DNA of 64,000 nucleotides from Azospirillum sp. OGB3 (GCF_014192915.1 NZ_JACHYN010000023.1:1-64000); one strand, 5' to 3'; positions 18,353 through 26,881 are shown, counted from the first letter of the stretch. Made by a program: numbers and translations. The notes: generated from the sequence alone by a model not told the origin.

Positions 18353-18655
18353 ATGGCCAACATCGACGATCTGCTGGGCGCCGGTTCGTCCGACGACATG
18401 AGCAGCGATGCCTTCGCCATCGGCGACGCGCCGGTCGAGATCAAGGTGGTCATCGGCACCGCCATGCTGCGCGTCCGCGACCTTCTGAAGCTCGGCCGTG
18501 GCGCCGTCGTGGAACTGGACCGGCACCTGAAGGACCCGACCGACGTCTATGTGGAGGGCGTCCTCGTCGCCCGCGGCGAGGTGGTCATCGTGGACGACAA
18601 GATCGGGGTCACCCTGACCGACTTCGTGAAATCCAGCCGCGAGTGGAAGCGCTAA
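18353..18655 (+). CDS. fliN: FliN-like flagellar motor switch protein
   Basis: 100 residues starting at MANIDDLLGAG after a clear GAAGGAG ribosome site; longer in-frame sequence upstream is unlikely to be translated. Residues 25-100 form a SpoA/FliMN domain: VEIKVVIGTAMLRVRDLLKLG, then VVELDRH, VYVEGVLVARGEVV and the terminal GVTLTDFV. FliN is part of the cytoplasmic C-ring that sets flagellar rotation direction together with FliM and FliG. It stands alone here with no flagellar genes beside it, so it may be the main or an accessory FliN. Confidence 0.88.
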   Translation: MANIDDLLGAGSSDDMSSDAFAIGDAPVEIKVVIGTAMLRVRDLLKLGRGAVVELDRHLKDPTDVYVEGVLVARGEVVIVDDKIGVTLTDFVKSSREWKR

Positions 18656-18669
18656 GCTTTCGGCGCTTT

Positions 18670-18751
18670 GATGCGCTTGCGCAACGACATGTTCCGGGAG
18701 CGAAACGTCATGTTTCGCTCCCGGAACAATTATGATGCGGCTTCGCAACGA
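18670..18751. repeat. Large hairpin flanked by direct repeats
   Basis: Bases 18690-18706 and 18712-18728 form a perfect 17-base inverted repeat (arm TGTTCCGGGAGCGAAAC) around a 5-base loop. It is bracketed by imperfect direct repeats beginning GATGCG and ending GCAACGA at 18670-18687 and 18734-18751. No T-run follows. It could act as a terminator for the convergent genes or be a dispersed palindromic element. Confidence 0.6.
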
Positions 18752-18762
18752 TCCTTACATCG

Positions 18763-19044
18763 TCAATCGGCCGGTTCGGGCACCACGATGTCCAGCGGCG
18801 TGCCGGTGGCGTGGGCGTAGAGCATCAGGTCGTTCAGCAGCTCGGCCTCCTGCTCGCCGGCGTCCTTGCGGCGGATGGCGACCAGCTTGTCGAGCGCCTT
18901 GATGTTGAAGCCGGCGGATTTGACCTCGCTGCGCAGGTCCTTCAGGTCGGCCTTCAGGCCGTCGATCTCGTCCATCAACCGCTCCATGCGGTCGGCGAAC
19001 TGCTTCAATTGGTCGGCGGCGGTGGTGTTGAAACCGGTCGTCAC
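18763..19044 (-). CDS. DUF2312 / GapR-like nucleoid-associated protein
   Basis: 93 residues if started at the GTG preceded by AAGGAG (MTTGFNTTAADQL); an ATG 16 codons upstream is the alternative. It is almost all helical: DQLKQFADRMERLMDEIDG, then a charged coiled-coil stretch and GFNIKALDKLVAIRRKD. This is the pattern of DUF2312, the family of Caulobacter GapR, a DNA-binding protein that clamps overtwisted AT-rich DNA ahead of replication and transcription. The C-terminal extension to VPEPAD is slightly longer than in GapR. The closeness to GapR function is inferred. Confidence 0.82.
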   Translation of the reverse strand: MTTGFNTTAADQLKQFADRMERLMDEIDGLKADLKDLRSEVKSAGFNIKALDKLVAIRRKDAGEQEAELLNDLMLYAHATGTPLDIVVPEPAD

Positions 19045-19231
19045 GACGGAACCATCTCCTTCAGGAACGGGAACCCCCGCCGCCTTCAGCATCCTGCCGG
19101 GCCGCGGGGGGAGGCGCTGTTAGCACAGCTCGCGGCGCTTTGTCCGGGGACAACGCGCGTGGCTTGACGCGGCGTGGCTGGCAGTGCTTTCGTGGCTGCG
19201 GCCGTCCTTGCGGCGCTGGAGAGCGAACACG

Positions 19232-20464
19232 ATGTCCGACCTGCCGCCGCTTGGCACCCCGCGTCTCTTCTCGAATCCGCGCGCCGACACGGACCAGCCC
19301 TACGGGCCCGCCGAACGGGCGATCCTGAGCCGCGCCGCCTTCCAGGACGCGATGACGGAGATCGGCGCCTGGCCCGGCTACGCCCCGACCCCGCTGCGCT
19401 CGCTGGGCGGGCTGGCCCGCGCCGCCGGCATCGACCGCATCTGGTACAAGGACGAGAGCAGCCGCTTCAACCTGCACAGCTTCAAGGCGCTGGGCGGTGC
19501 CTACGCCGTGCTGCGCCTTCTGGTGCGTGAGGTGCAGGCCCGCGTGCCCGGCGTGCCGGTGACCGCGCTGGATCTGGTGGTCGGGCGCTACGCCAAGGTG
19601 ACCCGCGGCATCACGGTGACCACGGCGACCGACGGCAACCACGGCCGCTCCGTCGCCTGGGGCGCTCAGGTGTTCGGTTGCGGCTGCGTCATCTACATTC
19701 CAGGCAACTGCTCGCAGGGGCGGCAGCAGGCGATCGAGTCCTTCGACGCCCGCGTCGTCCGCGTCGCCGGCAACTACGACGATGCGGTGCGGCAGGCGGC
19801 GGCGGACGCGCGGGAGCATGGCCGGCACGTCGTCTCCGACACCTCCTACACCGGCTACATGGACATCCCGCGCGACGTCATGCAGGGCTACACCGTGATG
19901 GTGGAGGAGGCGATCAGCCAGCTTCCGGCCAGCGAGCGCCCGACCCACGTCTTCGTGCAGGGCGGGGTGGGGGCCTTGCCCGCCGCCGTCTGCGGCCATC
20001 TGTGGGAAAGCCTGGGCCGCCAGCGCCCGCGCTTCGTGGTGGTGGAGCCGCACGCCGCCGATTGCCTGTACCAGAGCGCCGTCAACGGCCGGCCGACTCC
20101 CTCCAAGGGCGACCTGGAGACGCTGATGGCCGGCCTCGCTTGCGGGGAAGTGTCCCTGTTGGCCTGGGCGATCCTGGAGCGCGGCGCCGACGATTTCCTG
20201 ACCATCCCCGACGATGCCGCGGTGGCGACCATGCGCCTGCTGGCCGAGGGGCGGCATGGCGGGCGGCCCATCGTGGGCGGGGAGTCCGGCGTGGCCGGTC
20301 TGGCTGGTCTGCTCTGCGCCGCGGCGGACCCGGCGACCCGCGCCAGCCTGGGCCTCGCCCCGGACGCCCGCGTTCTGGTCTTCGGATCGGAAGGGGCGAC
20401 CGACCCCGAGGTCTATGAATCCCTGGTGGGCCGCAAGCCGGATGCGGTGCCGGGCGGCGCCTGA
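19232..20464 (+). CDS. dpaL: Diaminopropionate ammonia-lyase
   Basis: 410 residues starting at MSDLPPLGTPRLF. A PLP-dependent fold-type II enzyme that converts 2,3-diaminopropionate to pyruvate and two ammonia. The PLP lysine is K85 in HSFKALGGAYA; TATDGNHGRSVAWGA binds the cofactor phosphate and substrate; the TGYMDIPRDVMQGYTVM segment and FVQGGVGALPAAV are typical of YgeX/DpaL rather than threonine dehydratase. Length is normal. An aminotransferase gene follows 126 bases later and may be cotranscribed, suggesting an amino acid degradation unit. Confidence 0.92.
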   Translation: MSDLPPLGTPRLFSNPRADTDQPYGPAERAILSRAAFQDAMTEIGAWPGYAPTPLRSLGGLARAAGIDRIWYKDESSRFNLHSFKALGGAYAVLRLLVREVQARVPGVPVTALDLVVGRYAKVTRGITVTTATDGNHGRSVAWGAQVFGCGCVIYIPGNCSQGRQQAIESFDARVVRVAGNYDDAVRQAAADAREHGRHVVSDTSYTGYMDIPRDVMQGYTVMVEEAISQLPASERPTHVFVQGGVGALPAAVCGHLWESLGRQRPRFVVVEPHAADCLYQSAVNGRPTPSKGDLETLMAGLACGEVSLLAWAILERGADDFLTIPDDAAVATMRLLAEGRHGGRPIVGGESGVAGLAGLLCAAADPATRASLGLAPDARVLVFGSEGATDPEVYESLVGRKPDAVPGGA

Positions 20465-20590
20465 CCCCTGCTTTGTCTCCGCATGGCCTGCCATGCGCGT
20501 TCCCCTGTTCTGGTCCCTTGCGCGAGCCCGGCGGGGCGGTCCACCATGGCGCCCCATAAAAATCGGACCCCGCAGACTGGACATCAGGGA

Positions 20591-21772
20591 ATGGACCGCA
20601 GAGACGTCAACCCGCTCGTCGCCGCCACCGAGGCTCCGCCCATCGCCGAGGCGTGGCGCTGGGTGGAGGGCCGCAGCTTTCCGGCGGACAAGCCGCTGAT
20701 CGACCTCTGTCAGGCGGTGCCCGGCTATCCGCCCGCCGACGCACTGACCGCCCATCTGGCCGAGCAGGTGCGGGCGCCGGACACCGCGCGCTACACGGCC
20801 ATCGACGGCATCCCGCCGCTGACCGCCGCGCTGGCCCGGCGCACCGGATCGCTCTATGGCGGCGAGGTGGTGGCGAACGAGGTGCTGATCACCGCCGGCT
20901 GCAACCAGGCCTTCGCGGTGGCGGTGATGGGGCTGGCGCGGGCCGGCGACAACGTGATCCTGCCGGCCCCCTGGTACTTCAATCACAAGATGACGCTGGA
21001 CATGCTGGGCATCGAGGCCCGGCCGCTGGCGCTGCGCGAGGAGAACGGGCTGATCCCCGACCCGGCGGAGGCCGAGCGGCTGATCGACGCCGGGACGCGC
21101 GCGCTGGTTCTGATCTCCCCCAACAACCCGACCGGCGCCATCGCCCCGCCCGACGCCATCGCGGCGCTCTACGAGCTGTGCGAGCGGCGCGGCGTCAAAC
21201 TGCTGCTCGACGAGACCTACCGCGACTTTCCGGATTGGGAGGGGCGGGCGCCGCATGGGCTGTTCCAGCGGCCTGGCTGGCAGCGCACGCTGGTCCAGCT
21301 CTACAGCTTCTCCAAGGTCTACAGCCTCGCCGGCTACCGGGTCGGCGCGGTGATCGCCGACGCTGGTCTGCTGTCCCAGGCGCGCAAGGTGATGGATTGC
21401 CTCGCCATCTGCGCGCCGCATGTCGGGCAGAAGGCGGCGCTGTTCGGGCTGGAGAACCTGGACGGTTGGGTGGCGGAGAAGCGCGGCGACATCCTGGCCC
21501 GCGTGCACGCTTTCCAATCGGCGATGGAGGCCAGCGGCACCGGGTACCGCATCGCCAGCATCGGGGCCTATTTCGCCTATGTCCGGCATCCCTTCGCCGG
21601 CAAGCGCGCCCACGACGTGGCCGAGGGGCTGGCGCGCGATCACAACATCCTGTGCCTGCCCGGTTCCATGTTCGGCCCCGGCCAGGACGATTACCTCCGC
21701 TTCGCCTTCGCCAACGTCGACGCGGCGGTCATGCCGGAGATCGCGCGGCGTCTTGTGGAAAGCGAAGCGTAA
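20591..21772 (+). CDS. PLP-dependent class I/II aminotransferase
   Basis: 393 residues starting at MDRRDVNPLVAA, with in-frame upstream codons judged non-coding. It is a fold-type I enzyme: YTAIDGIPPLTAALARR in the small domain, NNPTGAIAPPDAI, the PLP-binding DETYRDF, the Schiff-base lysine K242 in YSFSKVYSLAGYRVG, and a C-terminal arginine in DYLRFAFAN. This matches the AspC/aromatic/branched-chain group, but the substrate cannot be fixed from sequence. It lies downstream of dpaL on the same strand and is convergent with the ClpP-like gene, with stops 6 bases apart. Confidence 0.88.
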   Translation: MDRRDVNPLVAATEAPPIAEAWRWVEGRSFPADKPLIDLCQAVPGYPPADALTAHLAEQVRAPDTARYTAIDGIPPLTAALARRTGSLYGGEVVANEVLITAGCNQAFAVAVMGLARAGDNVILPAPWYFNHKMTLDMLGIEARPLALREENGLIPDPAEAERLIDAGTRALVLISPNNPTGAIAPPDAIAALYELCERRGVKLLLDETYRDFPDWEGRAPHGLFQRPGWQRTLVQLYSFSKVYSLAGYRVGAVIADAGLLSQARKVMDCLAICAPHVGQKAALFGLENLDGWVAEKRGDILARVHAFQSAMEASGTGYRIASIGAYFAYVRHPFAGKRAHDVAEGLARDHNILCLPGSMFGPGQDDYLRFAFANVDAAVMPEIARRLVESEA

Positions 21773-21778
21773 GGAAGC

Positions 21779-22444
21779 TCAGCGGATCAGGTGGGTGACG
21801 ACGTTGGCGCCCACCGCCGCCAGATGGTCGGCGTTGTCGCGGTAGTCGAGGCTGCCGGAGAAGCCGCCGGCGGCCCGCACCCGCTCGATCCAGGCGGGGG
21901 CGGCGCCCAGCGCGACCAGACGCTTCACCATCTGGTCCGTGGAGCGCAGCGTCATGCGGCCGTTCTCGGCCAGACGCGGGGCGTGCACCATGAACTCCGC
22001 GGTCGGCGCCGCGTAGCGCGGGTAGCCGGCCAGATAGAGGCCGACGCACATGCTCTCGCAGGACTGTCCGCCAGCCACGCGGGTGGCGACGGAGCGCCCC
22101 GCCTGCCGTTCCGCCAGCATCAGATCGATCATGCGGTAGCCCGCGGTGGTGAAGCCGCCGGGGCTCGACAGTTCGACCACCACCGGCTGGCCGGCCGGCA
22201 CGCTGCGCAGCGCGTCGGAGAAGCGCTGCTCCACGCCCGGGGTGATGATGCCGTCCAGCCGCAGCGTGGTGGCCCCCACCTGATCGACGCGGACCAGTGT
22301 GGCGTCGGGGAAGTCGGGGGCGACGGGTGCCGGCGCCGGGTTCGGACGGTTCACCGACAGGCTGTCGGCGGTCGCGGCCCCTGACGAGCCGACGGCCAGC
22401 AGCAGCCCCAGAACCATCATGCGTGCAGTCGCGCGAACCGGCAT
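21779..22444 (-). CDS. Periplasmic ClpP-fold (crotonase-like) putative hydrolase
   Basis: 221 residues starting at MPVRATARMMV, preceded by AAGGAGG. Residues 1-26 are a signal peptide ending in ATADS. The mature part resembles the ClpP/crotonase fold: VVELSSPGGFTTAGYRMIDL supplies the oxyanion glycines and RVAGGQSCESMCVGLYLAG the position of the nucleophile serine, with FMVHAPR carrying a histidine. Two cysteines flank the serine (C-E-S-M-C), as in periplasmic members of this group. The substrate is unknown. Protease or peptidase activity is inferred from the fold only. Confidence 0.75.
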   Translation of the reverse strand: MPVRATARMMVLGLLLAVGSSGAATADSLSVNRPNPAPAPVAPDFPDATLVRVDQVGATTLRLDGIITPGVEQRFSDALRSVPAGQPVVVELSSPGGFTTAGYRMIDLMLAERQAGRSVATRVAGGQSCESMCVGLYLAGYPRYAAPTAEFMVHAPRLAENGRMTLRSTDQMVKRLVALGAAPAWIERVRAAGGFSGSLDYRDNADHLAAVGANVVTHLIR

Positions 22445-22575
22445 CGAAACCTCCTTGCTCTGGGAAGGAGGGTGCCGGGAAATGCTTGCGCGTTGGTTAA
22501 CGGCCGGCCTGCCCAAAGGTGCAACGTCCTTCGCCACAGGCTGTTTATGGAGGAAGTCGATCGTCAGGGCTGTGA

Positions 22576-23451
22576 GTGGTGAAACAATTTTGCGCATTTT
22601 GCGCCGCGGCCTTGCTGATTCTGTGGGCGGCTCAGGGCTTATCGGCGGAATTGGTTAATAATGTGGCGCCGCAGCAAACATCGCGCGGCTGCGGAGTGCC
22701 GACCCCGGCAACGGTGCCCGACCATGTGACCCTGGACGGCGCGGCGCGCGGCGTGATCGTGGCCGTGCCGGACGGCTACCGCCCCGACCGTCCGCACAGC
22801 CTCGTCGTCGCCTTTCATGGCCGGACCAACAGCAACGCCGAGGTGCGGCGTTACTTCGACCTTGAAGGGCAGGCGGAAGAGCGGGCGATCATCGTCTATC
22901 CCGCCAGCCTGAAGGATTCCCGCGGCTTGAACGTCTGGTCCGATCCCGGCGACCCGCCGGACCGGCTGCGCGATTTCCGCCTGTTCGACGCCGTGCTGGA
23001 GAGCATGGCGGCGTCCTATTGCCTGGACATGGGCCGGGTGTTCGTCGTCGGCCATTCGCTGGGCGGGTCCTTCGCCAACAGCCTCGCCTGCGCGCGGGGC
23101 GGGGTGATCCGCGGGCTGGCCAGCCTTGGCGGCGGGTCCGCACGTCCCAAGGACTGCGGCGGGCCGGTCGCCGCCATGGTCCTGCACAACCCGCGCGATG
23201 AGCAGGTGCCGGTTTCCGAAGCCCTGCGCCTGCGCCGCGCGCTGCTGGCCCAGGACGGGTTGCCGACGGGCAGCGAGCCGGACGAGCCGCACCGTTTCAA
23301 CTGCCGGCGCTATGGCGCCGAAGGTGAGGAGAACCCGGTTCTGTGGTGTCCGCTGGCCGACGACCGCACGCGCAATGGGCGCTTCTACCCGCATCAATGG
23401 CCGCAAGGGGTGGGGGCGGCGATCATGGCCTTCTTCGCGCGGCTGGACTGA
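22576..23451 (+). CDS. Secreted esterase, PHB-depolymerase/feruloyl-esterase-like
   Basis: 291 residues with a GTG start and a signal peptide (about 1-24, LLILWAAQGLSAE). The mature enzyme has an alpha/beta-hydrolase fold: SLVVAFHGRTNSNAE forms the oxyanion region, GHSLGGSFAN the serine elbow, and NPRDEQVPVSEA the acid position. This is the layout of LpqC-like esterases, the family called polyhydroxybutyrate depolymerase or feruloyl esterase. It is probably exported and acts on an ester polymer or conjugate. A link to PhaC elsewhere in the window is possible but unproven. Confidence 0.8.
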   Translation: MVKQFCAFCAAALLILWAAQGLSAELVNNVAPQQTSRGCGVPTPATVPDHVTLDGAARGVIVAVPDGYRPDRPHSLVVAFHGRTNSNAEVRRYFDLEGQAEERAIIVYPASLKDSRGLNVWSDPGDPPDRLRDFRLFDAVLESMAASYCLDMGRVFVVGHSLGGSFANSLACARGGVIRGLASLGGGSARPKDCGGPVAAMVLHNPRDEQVPVSEALRLRRALLAQDGLPTGSEPDEPHRFNCRRYGAEGEENPVLWCPLADDRTRNGRFYPHQWPQGVGAAIMAFFARLD

Positions 23452-23553
23452 GTCTCACCGTGCGCGGCAACAATTGTTGGCTGTGCCCATTGCCGAGGCC
23501 GCCTCATTCCGCCAAGATGCCGTGAAAACGAACATCAGGGATGGAACGCATTG

Positions 23554-24408
23554 ATGTCAGACAGCGCCGCCGTGGCGGCCGCCCTGCGGACGGAGGGGGC
23601 GGACAAGGCCGCGCTCCGCCTGGACGGCGTGACCTGCACCTTTCCATCGCCCGACGGGCGCGGGCAGACCTACACGGCGGTTCAGGGCGTGACCCTGTCG
23701 GTCGCCGCGGGGGAGTTCGTGTCCATCGTCGGGCCGACCGGCAGCGGCAAATCGACGATCCTGAACGTCGCGGCGGGGCTTCTCGCCCCCAGCGCCGGGC
23801 GCGCCCTGACCTTCGGGGAGCCGGTCGACGGCATCAATCCGCACGCCGGCTACATGTTCCAGGCCGACGCGCTGATGCCCTGGAAGTCGGCGCTGGAGAA
23901 TGTCGCCGCCGGGCTGGAGTTCCGCGGCGTGCCGCGGCGCGAGGCGGAGGAGCGGGCGCGCCCCTGGCTGGCCCGCGTCGGACTGGACCGTTTCGGCGAC
24001 CGCTACCCCCACCAGCTTTCCGGCGGCATGCGCAAGCGGGTCGCGCTCGCCCAGACGCTGATCGTCGATCCGAAGATCGTGCTGATGGACGAACCCTTCT
24101 CGGCGCTCGACATCCAGACGCGGCAGTTGATGGAGAACGAACTGCTCGACCTGTGGTCGGCGGACCGCAAGTCGGTGGTCTTCATCACCCATGACCTGGA
24201 GGAGGCCATCTCCATGTCCGACCGGGTGCTGGTGCTGTCCGCCGGCCCCGGCGCCCGGCTGATCGGCGAGTACCGGGTGGATCTGGAGCGCCCGCGCGAC
24301 GTGGCGGAGATCCGCATGACGCCGCGCTTCCTCGACCTGCACCGGGAAATCTGGGGGCAGCTGCGCGAGGAAGTGCTGAAGGGCTACGCCCAAACCAAAC
24401 TGAAATGA
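23554..24408 (+). CDS. ABC transporter ATP-binding protein (NrtD/SsuB/TauB family)
   Basis: 284 residues, with ATG at 23554 favoured over an adjacent TTG. Walker A is GPTGSGKST, the Q-loop is YMFQADALMPWKSALENV, the signature LSGGMRKRVALAQTL, Walker B VLMDEPFSALD, and the H-loop VFITHDLEEAI. The LMPWKS segment is common in the nitrate/sulfonate/taurine group of importers. It energises the permease encoded 24 bases downstream and should use the periplasmic binding protein encoded third in the operon. The substrate is not assignable from the ATPase. Confidence 0.92.
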   Translation: MSDSAAVAAALRTEGADKAALRLDGVTCTFPSPDGRGQTYTAVQGVTLSVAAGEFVSIVGPTGSGKSTILNVAAGLLAPSAGRALTFGEPVDGINPHAGYMFQADALMPWKSALENVAAGLEFRGVPRREAEERARPWLARVGLDRFGDRYPHQLSGGMRKRVALAQTLIVDPKIVLMDEPFSALDIQTRQLMENELLDLWSADRKSVVFITHDLEEAISMSDRVLVLSAGPGARLIGEYRVDLERPRDVAEIRMTPRFLDLHREIWGQLREEVLKGYAQTKLK

Positions 24409-24432
24409 CGTCCAAGCCGACGTGAGGACCCC

Positions 24433-25242
24433 ATGGCCGTGGCCCGTGTGAAACGCCTGCCGAGCCGCCCGGTGATCCTGCTGCTGCAGGTCGCCGTGCT
24501 GATCGGATTCTTCCTGATCTGGCACGTCCTGACCGCGACGAAGATCCTGAGCCCTTTCTTCTTCGGCACGCCGCTGGCGGTGCTGGAGCGCACCTGGAGC
24601 GACTTCGCGTCCGGGGTGATCTGGTACCACCTGGGCATCACGCTTCTGGAGACCGCGCTGGCCTTCGTCATCGGCACGGTGGCGGGCATTGCCTTCGGAT
24701 TCTGGTTCGCCCGCGCGCCTTTGGTCTCCATCGTCTTCGACCCCTACATCAAGGCAGTCAACGCGCTGCCCCGCGTGGTGCTGGCGCCGATCTTCGCGCT
24801 GTGGCTCGGCCTCGGCATCTGGTCGAAGGTGGCGCTGGGGGTGACGCTGGTCTTCTTCATCGTCTTCTTCAACGTCTACCAGGGCGTCAAGGAGGTCAGC
24901 CCGGTCGTGCTGGCCAACGCGAAGATGCTGGGGGCGAGCAACCGGCACCTGTTCCGGCACGTCTATCTGCCGTCCGCCCTGTCCTGGGTCTTCTCCAGCC
25001 TGCACACCGCGGTCGGCTTCGCCATGGTCGGCGCGGTGGTGGGCGAGTATCTCGGCTCCGCCGCCGGCCTCGGCTACCGCATCCATCAGGCGGAGGGGGT
25101 GTTCGACACGGTCGGCGTCTTCTCCGGGATGCTGGTTCTGACGATCTTCGTCGTGGTGATCGACGCCGTGGTGACCGTCATCGAGAAACGCCTTCTGCAT
25201 TGGCGCCCGCAGGAGGCGCAGACGACCAACGCGCAGGGATGA
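24433..25242 (+). CDS. ABC transporter permease (NrtB/SsuC/TauC family)
   Basis: 269 residues with about six transmembrane helices. The first is PVILLLQVAVLIGFFLIWHV. The EAA loop that contacts the ATPase is VLANAKMLGASNRHLFRHVY, and the segment KAVNALPRVVLAPIFALWLG is characteristic of this import family. It is the inner-membrane channel subunit of the three-gene importer. It starts 24 bases after the ATPase stop. Confidence 0.93.
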   Translation: MAVARVKRLPSRPVILLLQVAVLIGFFLIWHVLTATKILSPFFFGTPLAVLERTWSDFASGVIWYHLGITLLETALAFVIGTVAGIAFGFWFARAPLVSIVFDPYIKAVNALPRVVLAPIFALWLGLGIWSKVALGVTLVFFIVFFNVYQGVKEVSPVVLANAKMLGASNRHLFRHVYLPSALSWVFSSLHTAVGFAMVGAVVGEYLGSAAGLGYRIHQAEGVFDTVGVFSGMLVLTIFVVVIDAVVTVIEKRLLHWRPQEAQTTNAQG

Positions 25243-25275
25243 CTGCGCCATAGCAAGAAAACTGGGAGGGAAGCC

Positions 25276-26295
25276 ATGCGTATGAAAAACGTGATCGCCG
25301 CCGCGGCGGTGGTCCTGGCCTTCGGCATCGGCGGGGCGAACGCCCAGCAGGTCGAGAAGAAGGATCTGAAGCTAGCGGTCGGCGGCAAGCCGCTGCTCTA
25401 TTATTTGCCGCTGACGGTGGCGGAGCGGCTCGGCTACTTCAAGGAGGCCGGGCTGAACGTCGAGATCAACGACTTCGGCGGCGGCGCCAAGAGCCTCCAG
25501 GCGCTGGTCGGCGGTTCGGCCGACATCGTGACGGGCGCCTTCGACCACACGGTGCAGATGCAGGCCAAGGGCCAGCCGATCACCGCCGTCGCCCTGCTGG
25601 GCCGCTATCCGGGCATCGTTCTGGCCGCGGTGAACAAGGCCGGCACGATCAAATCGATCAAGGAGCTGAAGGGCAAGAAGATCGGCGTGACCGCCCCCGG
25701 CTCCTCGACCAACTTCATGGTCAACTACCTGCTGACCCAGCACGGCATGACGCCGGAGGACGTGTCCTTCATCGGCGTCGGCGGCGGCCCCAGCGCGGTG
25801 GCCGCGGTGAAGCGCGGCGAGATCGACGCCATCGCCAACCTCGACCCGGTGATCAGCCAGCTGGAGGCCGACGGCGACGTCACCACCATCGCCGACACCC
25901 GGACGGAGAAGGGCACGCTCGACACCTACGGCGGGCCGTACCCGGCGGCGGTGCTCTACACCACGCCGGCCTTCATCAAGGAGAATCCGAAGACCACCCA
26001 GGCGCTGGTCGACGTCTTCGTCCGGACGCTGAAGTGGCTGGATCAGGCCAAGACCGAAGACGTCCTGAAGGTCCTGCCGCCGGAATACTTCCTCGGCAAC
26101 CAGACGCTCTACGCCCAGGCCTTCGAGCATTCGAAGCCGACCTATTCGCCCGACGGCCGCTTCTCCCAGGAGGGGGCGGAGGCCGCCTACAAGGTGCTGA
26201 AGGCCTTCGACAAGGCGGTGGCGGCGACGGACATCGACCTGTCCAAGACCTACACGAACGCTTACGTCGAGGACTCGCTGAAGCGCATCAAGTGA
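25276..26295 (+). CDS. ABC transporter substrate-binding protein (NMT1/SsuA-like)
   Basis: 339 residues with a clear signal peptide (about 1-24, VVLAFGIGGANAQQ) and a good GGGAGG ribosome site. The mature protein is an NMT1/THI5-like periplasmic binding protein: LPLTVAERLGYFKEAGLNVEI, GGGAKSLQALVGGSADIVTG and TAPGSSTNFMVNYLL are family features. Candidate ligands include sulfonates, nitrate and thiamine precursors; no sulfonate-metabolism gene is adjacent, so the ligand is open. It is the last gene of the importer operon. Confidence 0.92.
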   Translation: MRMKNVIAAAAVVLAFGIGGANAQQVEKKDLKLAVGGKPLLYYLPLTVAERLGYFKEAGLNVEINDFGGGAKSLQALVGGSADIVTGAFDHTVQMQAKGQPITAVALLGRYPGIVLAAVNKAGTIKSIKELKGKKIGVTAPGSSTNFMVNYLLTQHGMTPEDVSFIGVGGGPSAVAAVKRGEIDAIANLDPVISQLEADGDVTTIADTRTEKGTLDTYGGPYPAAVLYTTPAFIKENPKTTQALVDVFVRTLKWLDQAKTEDVLKVLPPEYFLGNQTLYAQAFEHSKPTYSPDGRFSQEGAEAAYKVLKAFDKAVAATDIDLSKTYTNAYVEDSLKRIK

Positions 26296-26416
26296 TTGGC
26301 GAACAGCCAAGCCGCTCGACAATCCGGGGGTGCGACATTCCGTCACCGGCACCCCCGGTCCCCGCGCCGGTAGACTGGACCTAATTCGTCCTGTTTCGAT
26401 GCGGAGCACCAACCCC

Positions 26417-26848
26417 ATGACGGAAGTGATCTTTTACGGTCTGTCCGGCTGCACGGCGAACGCCAAGCAGAAGCTTCAACTCCAGGCCGCCGGCCACACG
26501 CTGGTGGAGCGCGATCTGGCCGCCGAACCCCTCACCGCCGAAACCTTGCGCCCCTTCTTCGAGGACCGTCCGGTCGAGGACTGGTTCAACCGCCGCGCCG
26601 CCGCCGTGAAGACCGGCGCCGTGAAGCCCGACGAACTGGACGAGGAGTCGGCGCTGGCCGCCCTGCTGGCCGACCGCGATCTGATCCGCCGCCCGCTGCT
26701 CCAGGTCGGGGCGGACCGCAAGGCCGGTTTCGACCCCAACACGCTGCACGCCTGGATCGGCCTGACCGCGTCCGGCGAAAGCTGCGACGACAAGCATTCG
26801 CGCGGCGTCTGCGACCACGGCCATCACCATTTCCCGAAGCAGGGCTGA
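26417..26848 (+). CDS. ArsC-family nitrogenase-associated protein (NifO-like)
   Basis: 143 residues starting at MTEVIFYGLSGCTANAK. It has an ArsC/Spx thioredoxin-like fold: FYGLSGC with one cysteine (C12) in the position of the arsenate reductase cysteine, RPLLQVGADRKAGFD in place of the usual RPI motif, and DWFNRRAAAVK. The phrase GCTANAKQK and the FDPNTLHAWIGL region match proteins annotated as nitrogenase-associated (NifO). The C-terminal 25 residues are rich in Cys and His (SCDDKH, then VCDHGHHHF), which suggests metal binding. It precedes the kinase gene by 33 bases, but a functional link is doubtful. Confidence 0.8.
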   Translation: MTEVIFYGLSGCTANAKQKLQLQAAGHTLVERDLAAEPLTAETLRPFFEDRPVEDWFNRRAAAVKTGAVKPDELDEESALAALLADRDLIRRPLLQVGADRKAGFDPNTLHAWIGLTASGESCDDKHSRGVCDHGHHHFPKQG

Positions 26849-26881
26849 ACGCGGAATCAACTGGCGGGGGGACCGGGGGGA

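Noticed and set aside
22480..22660. Possible CtrA half-sites (GGTTAAC, GGTTAAT) upstream of the esterase
   Set aside because: Single TTAA half-sites with no partner at the 7-base spacing; not distinguishable from chance.
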